A DNA stretch of 6,547 nucleotides, taken from positions 1-6,547 of the forward strand of contig JALOSP010000079.1 of NCBI GenBank assembly GCA_025458365.1. Direction: 5' to 3'. Made by a program: the position numbers and the translations under genes. The number at the start of each line of letters is the position of its first letter. Position 1 is the stretch's first letter. The notes under the pieces were generated by a model. The model saw only the letters and a list, made by a program, of their open reading frames with translations, had not been told where the DNA came from and made no database searches. This document shows positions 1-5,905 of this stretch, in pieces. This DNA comes from Hyphomonadaceae bacterium. GTDB lineage: Bacteria > Pseudomonadota > Alphaproteobacteria > Caulobacterales > Aquidulcibacteraceae.

Positions 1-384
1 ACCCCGACCGAAATCGCTGACATGCTGTTTGCCTTCAAAGTCGCCAAGCATGTGAAGTCCAATGCCATCGTCTATGCGAAAGATGGCGTCACCGCCGGGA
101 TCGGTGCAGGCCAGATGAACCGGCGCGACTCGGCCCGGATCGCGGCCCAGCGCGCCCGCGAAGCCGCCGACATGGCCGGTTGGGATGCGCCAAAGACTGT
201 GGGCTGTGCCTGTGCATCCGATGCCTTCTTCCCTTTCCCGGACGGTCTGATGGAAGCTGTTGAGGCAGGCGCCACCAGCGTGATCCAGCCGGGCGGCTCG
301 ATCCGCGACGCCGACGTGATCGCTGCGGCAGACGAGGCCGGGATCGCCATGGTGTTTACTGGCGTGCGGCACTTCAAACACTGA
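1..384 (+). CDS. purH: PurH C-terminal part: AICAR transformylase/IMP cyclohydrolase (5' truncated)
   Basis: Bifunctional purine-synthesis enzyme that formylates AICAR with 10-formyl-tetrahydrofolate and closes the ring to IMP, in the cytoplasm. The frame is open from base 1, so the gene starts outside the window. The visible 127 residues are the end of the AICAR transformylase domain; the whole protein is usually about 520-530 residues. Recognisable family blocks are [15 protein letters not shown], then [16 protein letters not shown], then [11 protein letters not shown] and [10 protein letters not shown], and the typical end GVRHFKH just before the TGA. The N-terminal cyclohydrolase domain and the main transformylase catalytic Lys-His segment are not in the window. 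The amidase gene follows after 17 bp on the same strand, so co-transcription is likely. The family call is secure. Confidence 0.97.
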   Translation, partial: TPTEIADMLFAFKVAKHVKSNAIVYAKDGVTAGIGAGQMNRRDSARIAAQRAREAADMAGWDAPKTVGCACASDAFFPFPDGLMEAVEAGATSVIQPGGSIRDADVIAAADEAGIAMVFTGVRHFKH

Positions 385-401
385 GGCAAGGAGCGACTGG
401 C

Positions 402-1232
402 ATGCGTATCGGACTGGTCCAGACCTGCACGCCTGCCACTGTTGATACTGCGCTTGGCCACGCCGCTGCCCTTGTCGCAGAGGCCGCAGCCGCTGGCGCC
501 ACGCTGGTGATGACGCCGGAGGGTTCCAACCTGCTGCAACGCGACCGGCCGGTGTTTTTCGACACTGCTCCGCATGTGGACGATCCAGCCGCTCTGGCCC
601 CTTGGGCAGCGCTCGCCATGCAGCATGGGGTGACTTTGGTGGTCGGCTCCTTGCTGCTGCGCGCCGGGGATGGCAGCCGTGCAGTCAACCGGTGTGTGGT
701 GTTTGGCCCAGACGGAGCGGTTCTGGGTCACTATGACAAGATCCATCTGTTTGACGTGAACCTGGGCGATCCCGGCGCGGCGGGCGCCGAGACCCGTGAA
801 AGTGCTGTTTATGATGCGGGCCATCATGCGCCGGTGCTCCAGGTCGGCGGCGTCAAGCTTGGCATCACCATCTGCTATGACGTGCGGTTTCCCGAACTCT
901 ACCGGCGGCTGGCCCGGGCGGGGGCAGATGTGATCGCAATCCCGTCAGCCTTCACCGCTGTGACAGGAGAAGCCCATTGGGATGTGCTGACCCGTGCGCG
1001 TGCCATCGAGACCGGTTCCTGGGTGCTGGCGCCTGCCCAAGGCGGTCTGCATGAGGATGGCCGCAAGACCTGGGGCCACAGCCGGGTGATCGACCCCTGG
1101 GGCCGGGTCGTGGCCGGGTTGGACCATGATCGGCCCGGCGTGCTGGTCTGGGATGTCGACTTGCATGCCGTGTCAGTGGCCCGTCGGAAAATCCCGGCCT
1201 GGTCACTGGCCCGGGATTATCAGGTCGGTTGA
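402..1232 (+). CDS. Nitrilase-superfamily carbon-nitrogen hydrolase (Nit1/Nit2-like amidase)
   Basis: Cytoplasmic amidase of 276 residues, the usual size for the Nit1/Nit2 branch. The Glu-Lys-Cys triad is complete: Glu40 in TPEGSN, Lys113 in [11 protein letters not shown], and Cys158 in [15 protein letters not shown]. The segment around residues 188-212 ([15 protein letters not shown]...) and the late block [11 protein letters not shown] are also typical. The start is supported by AAGGAG at 388-393, eight bases before the ATG. By family, a likely role is metabolite repair, hydrolysing deaminated glutathione or omega-amides such as alpha-ketoglutaramate; the sequence alone does not fix the substrate. 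It lies 17 bp after purH, probably in the same transcript, and its TGA is 8 bp from the stop of the opposing CoA-transferase gene. A hairpin spans both stops. Confidence 0.93.
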   Translation: MRIGLVQTCTPATVDTALGHAAALVAEAAAAGATLVMTPEGSNLLQRDRPVFFDTAPHVDDPAALAPWAALAMQHGVTLVVGSLLLRAGDGSRAVNRCVVFGPDGAVLGHYDKIHLFDVNLGDPGAAGAETRESAVYDAGHHAPVLQVGGVKLGITICYDVRFPELYRRLARAGADVIAIPSAFTAVTGEAHWDVLTRARAIETGSWVLAPAQGGLHEDGRKTWGHSRVIDPWGRVVAGLDHDRPGVLVWDVDLHAVSVARRKIPAWSLARDYQVG

Positions 1233-1247
1233 GGCCAGTCTCAATCG
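1226..1247 (+). repeat. Hairpin spanning the two convergent stop codons
   Basis: An inverted repeat, CGGTTGAG (1226-1233) and CTCAATCG (1240-1247), encloses a 6-base loop. In a plus-strand transcript all eight pairs form if one G-U wobble is allowed. The left arm holds the amidase TGA and the right arm holds the complement of the CoA-transferase stop. No T-run follows on either side, so it is not a standard intrinsic terminator. It may act as a 3'-end stabiliser, or be partly a by-product of facing TGA codons in a tight convergent junction. Confidence 0.35.
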
Positions 1248-2602
1248 GCCCAGGCTGCCGGGCTGGACCCCAACGCGTTGGCAGGGCGGTCCCAGTGCAT
1301 CGTCAAGTCTCCGACTGACAGCGGTGGTTTCAGCCGGGTTGCGCGCCCCCAGCTTGTGTTTTCGAGAGCCGGTGCAAAGTCGGGTTCGCAGGACGGCGGG
1401 AAGTCTGCCTCTGTCGGGCTGGCCTGATGGTCGATCAGCAGTTGCGCCGTTCGCGCCAGTGACAGGCGGGCTGTGATGGGGCCGACACCATGCAGCCGGG
1501 ATACCAGCCCGCGAATTGCGGCGGCAGCCAGCAGATACCCCGCCGCATGATCCAGCGCCTGAACCGGCAGCGACACGGGCGCATCGGCATGACGCCATGC
1601 CATCCCCGATGCTGCGATGCCGGTGGAGAATTGCACGAGGCTGTCAAAGCCCCTGCGATTGGCCCAGGGGCCGGTGTGGCCATAGGCATTGAGGCTTATG
1701 TCGATCAGGCCCGGCCGGATCGCCTGCCGCTGGGCGGTGTCGAGCCCAAGTCTGGTCAGCGCATCAGCCCGGTATCCGTGGACCAGAATGTCGGCGGATG
1801 ACATCAGGGCCTTGAGGCGTTCAAGATCCCCGGTCTGCTTCAGATCGAGTCGCGCGCAGCACTTTCCGAGCGTGACTTCAGGAATCACGCCCGGCTCGTC
1901 CCAGCCTGGCGGGTCGATCCGCAGCACCTCGGCGCCGTATCCTGCCAGTGTGCGTGTCGCGACCGGCCCAGCGAGCACCCGCGTCAGGTCCAGCACACGC
2001 AGCCCGGCCAGGGGGCGTTCGGTACTGGGGCGCCAGTCGGACGGAACAGCCGCATGGGTGGGGTCCCGCGTGATCAGTGGAGCACTCGCGACGGCCCTGC
2101 CTTGCGGATGCGCCGCCCAGTCCGTCTGGCTACGCAACAGCGCCGAACACCCGCCGGCTGCAACAATGGCAGCCTCCAGCTCGTCGCCTGCCCACCGCGA
2201 CACCGCCTGCCCGACGGCATCGCGCTGCGGTGCGCAGCCCAGAACCGCCAGCGCTGCGGCCCGGTGATGCGGGGCGTTGGTGTGCAATTTGATCCAGCCG
2301 TCGGCGGTGCGATAGTCGCCTGCAAGCGCGTCCCATGGCGCCGGCATGGTCCATCCCTCAGGCCTGATCGACCAGCCGAACCAGAGGCTCGCCAGCCGCT
2401 GGTCAACCCGGACCGGCACAGCACCGCCCATCAATGCCTGCAGGGCAACACCCACCGCCGCAATCGAAGCCGCCGCAAGGTCACTGACAGGAAAGCACGA
2501 CGGCAGCGGGGTGGACGGGGTGAAGTGTACCTGATCATCCACAGACACCGGCGGCAAGTCCAGACTGTCCAGGATTTCGGCAAGCAGGGAGGGCAGGGAC
2601 AT
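1241..2602 (-). CDS. Atypical family III (CaiB/BaiF) CoA-transferase with permuted domain order
   Basis: A 453-residue protein related to family III CoA-transferases, which move CoA between carboxylic acids. The canonical N-terminal block of the family, PLAGLRVLDLTRVLAGP, here begins at residue 197 instead of about residue 5. It is followed by GAEVLRIDPPG (223-233), the LDLK block (252-255), and QALDHAAGYLLAA (348-360). Asp351 aligns by spacing and context with the catalytic Asp169 of formyl-CoA transferase. Residues 90-175 (DYRTADGWIKLHTNAPHH, later AAHPQGRA) resemble the small domain normally found in the C-terminal half. Only about 100 residues follow Asp351. The start is supported by GGAG at 2611-2614, eight bases upstream on the minus strand. 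It follows the protease gene after 45 bp with no terminator between, so an operon is likely. Substrate unknown. Confidence 0.85.
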   Translation of the reverse strand: MSLPSLLAEILDSLDLPPVSVDDQVHFTPSTPLPSCFPVSDLAAASIAAVGVALQALMGGAVPVRVDQRLASLWFGWSIRPEGWTMPAPWDALAGDYRTADGWIKLHTNAPHHRAAALAVLGCAPQRDAVGQAVSRWAGDELEAAIVAAGGCSALLRSQTDWAAHPQGRAVASAPLITRDPTHAAVPSDWRPSTERPLAGLRVLDLTRVLAGPVATRTLAGYGAEVLRIDPPGWDEPGVIPEVTLGKCCARLDLKQTGDLERLKALMSSADILVHGYRADALTRLGLDTAQRQAIRPGLIDISLNAYGHTGPWANRRGFDSLVQFSTGIAASGMAWRHADAPVSLPVQALDHAAGYLLAAAAIRGLVSRLHGVGPITARLSLARTAQLLIDHQASPTEADFPPSCEPDFAPALENTSWGRATRLKPPLSVGDLTMHWDRPANALGSSPAAWAD

Positions 2603-2647
2603 GGGACAATCTCCAAAACAAGCGCAGGCAGGCTCGATCGCCGACTT

Positions 2648-3532
2648 TCAATCTGGCAGGCAGACCACTTGCATCACCCGACGGTCGGCCCGTAGCCGGT
2701 CGCCCCTTTTGGTGAAGGCATCAGGGTCCAGTGGCGGGGCCGGGTCGCCTGCCAGGGTCAGGTCGGCCCGTTCGACGATTTCGGTCACGGATTCGGCTGC
2801 GGTGGTGATTACCCGGCCCCGGCGCGGGTTTTCAGCGATGGTGACACCAAGCGCACGCCCGCGTGAATCAAACACCGGCCCGCCCGAGAGGCCGCCCAGC
2901 GAACCGTTCAGGCCGGGCGTCCGGGCCACTTCGGCCCAGGTCAGGGTCTGTTCTTCGCCACGCCAGGCGCCACGGGTCTCCAGTGTCTGGCGGCCCATGA
3001 GGCGGGTGATGACTTCGCCAGGATTGCCTTGCGGAAAGCCGACATGGAAGCCCAGGGCATTCAGCCGCAAGTCCCGCTCGTCCAGGTCCATGGCAAAAGG
3101 TTGCGGCCCGCCATCGGTGTCGAGCCAGGCGACGTCAGCCCTGGGTGAAACCAGAACCTGCCGGACCCGCACGGCGGTTTCCTGATCGGCGCTGACCAGC
3201 CCTACGGTCGGGCAGCCGCGCACCACATGGCTGGCGGTCAGCCAGCCGCCGTCCGGGCCGACAGCGAATGCGGTGCCGGTGGAATAGAGTTCTGGGTTTT
3301 CGGCATCGACCAGCCCCTGTTCGTCAAACCGCGAGGGCGAGGGCAAGGCCTGGCCATCACCATCGCCTTCGCCCGCCGGTGCGACCGGGTCGGCCTCATC
3401 AGCTGGCTGGAAGCCACCCGCCTGACGCTCCGCCTCGAACCTGTCGTCCAGACGGTCACCGCCGCGATTGCCGCAACCGTAGAGCAGCGCGGCAATCACC
3501 AGCAGATAGAACATCCAGTCGGGGATTCTCAT
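2648..3532 (-). CDS. Membrane-anchored trypsin-like (S1 family) serine protease
   Basis: A 294-residue protein with a short N-terminal hydrophobic segment (residues 6-19) ending in LLYGC. Cys20 could be a lipidation site, although Tyr at -2 is not the preferred lipobox residue; otherwise it is a signal anchor or signal peptide. A Gly/Asp/Pro-rich linker runs to about residue 80. The protease domain covers about 81-260 with an intact triad: His102 in LTASHVV, Asp133 in RADVAWL, Ser216 in GGLSGGPVFD. There is no PDZ domain, unlike DegP/HtrA. Cys107 and Cys291 are the only other cysteines and could pair if the domain is periplasmic. The start follows the DUF350 stop by 10 bp, and its GAGG ribosome-binding site overlaps that stop codon, so translation is probably coupled. 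The protein substrate is unknown; action in the cell envelope is inferred. Confidence 0.88.
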   Translation of the reverse strand: MRIPDWMFYLLVIAALLYGCGNRGGDRLDDRFEAERQAGGFQPADEADPVAPAGEGDGDGQALPSPSRFDEQGLVDAENPELYSTGTAFAVGPDGGWLTASHVVRGCPTVGLVSADQETAVRVRQVLVSPRADVAWLDTDGGPQPFAMDLDERDLRLNALGFHVGFPQGNPGEVITRLMGRQTLETRGAWRGEEQTLTWAEVARTPGLNGSLGGLSGGPVFDSRGRALGVTIAENPRRGRVITTAAESVTEIVERADLTLAGDPAPPLDPDAFTKRGDRLRADRRVMQVVCLPD

Positions 3533-3542
3533 CCAGTCTGCC

Positions 3543-3962
3543 TCAGGCGCCCATGGCCGCAGCCGTCAGTACGGCGGCCCCGGTCTTGACCCCGGCCAGC
3601 AGGATGGCGGCGGCCATCTCCCCATCGGCAATGCGCTTGGGCAGGTCGCGCAGGATCAGGTCGACCACCCGGAAGGCCAGCAATTGCAGTACCAGTCCCA
3701 AGGCCCCCCAGATCACCAGATCGACCAGCGAGGTCGATGTGCCCAAAGCCACCGACAAGGGAATTGCCATGCCGACCACCAGTGCGGTCAGTGACACAGC
3801 CGCCGCAGTGTTCCCGGCCCGGACCAATGCAAACTCCTTGTGCGGGGTCAGCGCCACATAGATTCCGATGGCCGCCGCCCACAGGCCCAGCGCCACAGCA
3901 CCAAACAGCATGAAGGCGGGCCAGGCCGTGGTGAAGGCGTCAATCGCGGGATCGTCTAGCAT
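3543..3962 (-). CDS. DUF350 (YjfL/UPF0719-type) four-helix inner-membrane protein
   Basis: A 139-residue integral membrane protein, close to the 132 residues of E. coli YjfL. Four hydrophobic segments lie at about residues 14-38, 51-73, 78-105 and 116-138. The family signature is clear: TPHKEFALVRAGNTAAA at 39-55, just after the first helix, then GMAIPLS at 64-70. Two helix pairs of related layout are typical of DUF350. The molecular function of the family is not established. The ATG at 3962 was chosen because it gives the family-length N-terminus and has AAGGG seven bases upstream. A longer reading from 4031 adds 23 polar residues unlike the family. It is the first gene of the minus-strand cluster, with the protease gene 10 bp downstream. 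Confidence 0.9.
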   Translation of the reverse strand: MLDDPAIDAFTTAWPAFMLFGAVALGLWAAAIGIYVALTPHKEFALVRAGNTAAAVSLTALVVGMAIPLSVALGTSTSLVDLVIWGALGLVLQLLAFRVVDLILRDLPKRIADGEMAAAILLAGVKTGAAVLTAAAMGA

Positions 3963-4087
3963 GCAGGAACCCTTCAATACTGTATGCGGGCTGTGTTCTG
4001 TCGGGGCTGCGTCCGCCTGTGGCAACCGCACCCCTCGTCAGCGGCTTTGGTGCAGTCTATTGAGACGCGGCGCAAGAGGGACCGACC
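3963..4087. promoter_or_regulatory. Divergent promoter spacer between DUF350 and bdhA
   Basis: This 125-bp non-coding spacer separates two divergently transcribed genes, so promoters for both should lie here. I do not see a convincing -35/-10 pair for either direction. The hexamer TATTGA occurs near each end in outward orientation, at 4058-4063 on plus and at 3974-3979 on minus. On the minus side it runs straight into the ribosome-binding site. The bdhA side has AAGAGGG at 4074-4080, seven bases before its ATG. Confidence 0.45.
3970..3974 (-). promoter_or_regulatory. Ribosome-binding site fixing the DUF350 start
   Basis: The minus strand reads AAGGG seven bases before the ATG at 3962. This favours that start over the in-frame ATG at 4031, which would place this site inside the coding sequence. 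Confidence 0.6.
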
Positions 4088-4873
4088 ATGACACCGCCGA
4101 CCAGAACCATTCTTGTTACCGGCTCCACCTCCGGCATCGGGCTTGGCATTGCGCTGGCCTTTGCCGCCCGCAACTGTAACGTGGTGCTGAACGGGTTGGG
4201 CAGCGCCGACCAGATTGCCGAAGCGGTGCGGTCCGTGCAGGCGCTGACGACCGGCACTGTGACGCATGATCCCGCCAACATGATGGTGCCGGGCGAGATC
4301 AGCGCCATGGTTGAAAGGGCCACTGCCATCCATGGCCGCCTCGATGTGCTGGTCAACAATGCCGGCATCCAGCATGTGGCCCCGGTGGAGGACTTCCCGC
4401 CCGACAAATGGGACGCGATCATCGCGATCAATCTGTCGAGCGCGTTTCACGCCACGCGCGCGGCCATGCCGGGCATGGCCAGGGCAGGCTGGGGCCGGAT
4501 CATCAACATCGCCTCGGCCCACGGGCTGGTCGCCTCTCCGTTCAAGAGCGCCTATGTGGCTGCCAAGCACGGCGTGGTCGGTTTCACCAAGGCGGTGGCG
4601 CTGGAACATGCCCGCGACGGCGTCACCTGCAATGCGATCTGCCCCGGCTATGTGCTGACCCCGCTGGTCAAGGCCCAGATCCCCGATCAGGCCAAGGCCC
4701 GTGGCATCACCGAGGACGAAGTCGTGCGTGACGTGCTGCTGGCCGCCCAGCCGACCAAGCAATTCGTCACCGTCGAACAGATCGGAGCGCTCTGCCTGTT
4801 TCTGGCGTCAGACGAAGGCGCTTCGGTCAATGGCGCGGCACTTGCCATGGATGGCGGCTGGACGGCGCAATAG
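4088..4873 (+). CDS. bdhA: D-3-hydroxybutyrate dehydrogenase (SDR family)
   Basis: Cytoplasmic NAD-dependent short-chain dehydrogenase that interconverts D-3-hydroxybutyrate and acetoacetate in ketone-body and polyhydroxybutyrate turnover. At 261 residues it is full length. The cofactor motif TGSTSGIG is at 11-18 and NNAG at 90-93. The catalytic tetrad is Asn115, Ser143, Tyr156, Lys160. The residues that hold the substrate carboxylate in the Pseudomonas fragi enzyme are all matched with an offset of one: Gln95, His145, Lys153 and Gln197. This separates it from general SDR reductases. The blocks NAICPGYVLTPLV and AAQPTKQFVT are also typical of the bacterial enzyme. AAGAGGG at 4074-4080 supports the ATG. 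It is divergent from the DUF350 cluster; no strong terminator is visible after it. Confidence 0.96.
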   Translation: MTPPTRTILVTGSTSGIGLGIALAFAARNCNVVLNGLGSADQIAEAVRSVQALTTGTVTHDPANMMVPGEISAMVERATAIHGRLDVLVNNAGIQHVAPVEDFPPDKWDAIIAINLSSAFHATRAAMPGMARAGWGRIINIASAHGLVASPFKSAYVAAKHGVVGFTKAVALEHARDGVTCNAICPGYVLTPLVKAQIPDQAKARGITEDEVVRDVLLAAQPTKQFVTVEQIGALCLFLASDEGASVNGAALAMDGGWTAQ

Positions 4874-5014
4874 GTCCATTCTCCGCCCGCTGATCACATT
4901 TGCGCGTCTGTCGGTCAGCCACTGGAAAATTCGCCCCTGCGGCGAAAGATTCCATGTGACTCTTTTGTGATCTCGTGGTTTCCTGACGATCCTGGCAACA
5001 GCAAGGAGGTGCCC
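4874..5014. promoter_or_regulatory. Intergenic region upstream of the DUF465 gene, with small inverted repeats and two GANTC sites
   Basis: A 141-bp gap holding no gene. GATCACA at 4892-4898 is mirrored by TGTGATC at 4966-4972. A perfect 6-bp stem with a 5-base loop, TTCGCC/GGCGAA, lies at 4930-4946. Read on the minus strand it is followed by TTTTCC, but no minus-strand gene ends here. Two GANTC sequences, the CcrM methylation site of many alphaproteobacteria, lie 10 bp apart at 4948-4952 and 4958-4962. A very weak promoter candidate is TTGCGC at 4900 with GAAAAT at 4925 (19-bp spacer). The DUF465 promoter is probably in this region, but I cannot locate it firmly. Confidence 0.35.
5003..5010 (+). 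promoter_or_regulatory. Strong ribosome-binding site fixing the DUF465 start
   Basis: AAGGAGGT ends four bases before the ATG at 5015 and is a near-perfect Shine-Dalgarno match. It shows that the ATG at 5015 is used, not the in-frame ATG at 4967, which would put this site inside the gene. Confidence 0.8.
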
Positions 5015-5182
5015 ATGGCATTGGAAGCGCATATCCGCGAACTCTCGGACCGCCACGCTCGTCTGGATCAGACAATCCAGCAAGTGCAACGCAGCCCCGC
5101 TTCTGATGCCATCGAAATCGCCACCCTCAAGCGCAAGAAGCTCAAGCTGAAGGAAGAGCTGGAGGCGCTGCGACGACAGTGA
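5015..5182 (+). CDS. DUF465 (YdcH-type) small helical protein
   Basis: A 55-residue protein with the pattern of the DUF465/YdcH family: an N-terminal helix (HIRELSDRHARLDQTIQQ, residues 5-22), a short turn with RSPASDA (24-30), and a Lys/Glu-rich second helix (IATLKRKKLKLKEELEALRR, 33-54). This predicts a helical hairpin or coiled coil. Proteins of this size are common in proteobacteria and have no established function. A strong AAGGAGGT site lies just upstream, and a perfect intrinsic terminator follows the stop by 22 bp, so it is probably well expressed as a single-gene transcript. Confidence 0.9.
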   Translation: MALEAHIRELSDRHARLDQTIQQVQRSPASDAIEIATLKRKKLKLKEELEALRRQ

Positions 5183-5204
5183 AGCTGTCGCCTCACGTTT
5201 CACC

Positions 5205-5233
5205 AAGGCCGGGGCAACCCGGCCTTTCTGTTT
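5205..5233 (+). terminator. Rho-independent terminator of the DUF465 gene
   Basis: A perfect 9-bp GC-rich stem, AAGGCCGGG (5205-5213) with CCCGGCCTT (5218-5226), closes a GCAA tetraloop of the stable GNRA class. It is followed by TTCTGTTT, a moderate U-tract. It lies 22 bp after the DUF465 stop. Its tail overlaps the likely 5' coding end of alkB. Confidence 0.88.
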
Positions 5234-5263
5234 GCCGAGTCCCGTCCTGATGCCCCGCCAGCC

Positions 5264-5905
5264 TTGATCATCGACCAGCTGACAGATGCCGCCCAACGTG
5301 ACCTGCTGGCCACGGTCTGCGCCGTGCTGGATCTGGCCCCGCCGTTCCAGCCAGTGATGCCGGGCACTGGTCAGCCGTTTTCCGTGCGGATGACCAATTG
5401 CGGGCCCATGGGCTGGGTCAGTGACATCGCGGGATATCGCTATCAGGCCACCCATCCGGTCACCGGGCAGGCCTGGCCGCGGATCCCCGATGCACTGCTT
5501 GATCTGTGGCGCACCCATCTCGACGCAGCCCGAATGCCCGATGCCTGCCTGATCAATCTCTATCACGCCAGCGCCCGCATGGGCCTGCATGTGGATGATA
5601 CAGAGGCCGATTTGACCGCTCCTGTTCTGTCTGTGTCCCTCGGCGACACTGCCGTGTTCCGGCTTGGTGGCACCAAGCGCACCGACCCGACGCGATCCTT
5701 CCGTCTGGCCAGCGGTGCGGTGATGGCGCTGCGCGGTGATGGCCGGTTGCGCTATCACGGCGTGGACCGGGTGCTGGCTGGCTCCAGCGACCTTCTGGGC
5801 AGCCTGCCGGGCGATCTGTTTGATGTTCCGGTGCCGCACCCTGCCCTGGCTGGCGTGCGACGGATCAATGTGACGCTGCGGGTTGGTGTGCAGCCAACTC
5901 AGTAG
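5264..5905 (+). CDS. alkB: AlkB-family 2-oxoglutarate/Fe(II) dioxygenase (alkylated DNA repair); start uncertain
   Basis: Repairs N1-methyladenine and N3-methylcytosine in DNA or RNA by oxidative demethylation, in the cytoplasm. From the TTG at 5264 it has 213 residues, like E. coli AlkB (216). The iron ligands are His109 and Asp111 (LHVDD) and His165 (RYHGVDR). The 2-oxoglutarate arginines Arg200 and Arg206 sit in RINVTLR with the E. coli spacing. The block FSVRMTNCGPMGWVSD followed by YRYQATHP is typical. No in-frame ATG or GTG exists before the conserved region, and the TTG has no Shine-Dalgarno site. The frame is open back to the DUF465 stop and reads FAESRPDAPPAL before the TTG, which looks like the usual AlkB N-terminus, so the CTG at 5228 is an alternative start. 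Its stop overlaps that of the opposing DUF1343 gene by 7 bp. Confidence 0.93.
   Translation: MIIDQLTDAAQRDLLATVCAVLDLAPPFQPVMPGTGQPFSVRMTNCGPMGWVSDIAGYRYQATHPVTGQAWPRIPDALLDLWRTHLDAARMPDACLINLYHASARMGLHVDDTEADLTAPVLSVSLGDTAVFRLGGTKRTDPTRSFRLASGAVMALRGDGRLRYHGVDRVLAGSSDLLGSLPGDLFDVPVPHPALAGVRRINVTLRVGVQPTQ

Noticed and set aside
72..827. 251-codon open frame on the minus strand
   Set aside because: It lies opposite purH and the amidase, both clearly coding on plus, crosses their junction, and has no family-like motif; long antisense frames are expected in GC-rich genes.
2054..2695. 213-codon plus-strand frame opposite the CoA-transferase
   Set aside because: Shadow of the CoA-transferase gene, running past its start into the end of the protease gene; composition is Arg/Pro-rich and shows no domain.
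3543..4031. Longer DUF350 reading starting at 4031
   Set aside because: The extra 23 residues are polar and unlike the family, and the ribosome-binding site at 3970-3974 points to the ATG at 3962.
3974..4762. 262-codon open frame on the minus strand opposite bdhA
   Set aside because: The plus-strand reading has every SDR and hydroxybutyrate dehydrogenase residue; the antisense product looks like His/Gly-rich shadow translation.
4930..4946. TTCGCC/GGCGAA hairpin as a bdhA terminator
   Set aside because: The stem is only 6 bp and is not followed by a T-run on the plus strand; the T-run is on the minus side, where no gene ends.
4967..5182. Longer DUF465 reading starting at 4967
   Set aside because: The AAGGAGGT site would fall inside the gene, and the added MISWFPDD... 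residues do not fit the family; the ATG at 5015 is better.
4808..5839. 343-codon open frame on the minus strand
   Set aside because: It spans the end of bdhA, the intergenic region, DUF465, its terminator and most of alkB, all with strong evidence on the plus strand. The protein has no recognisable domain.
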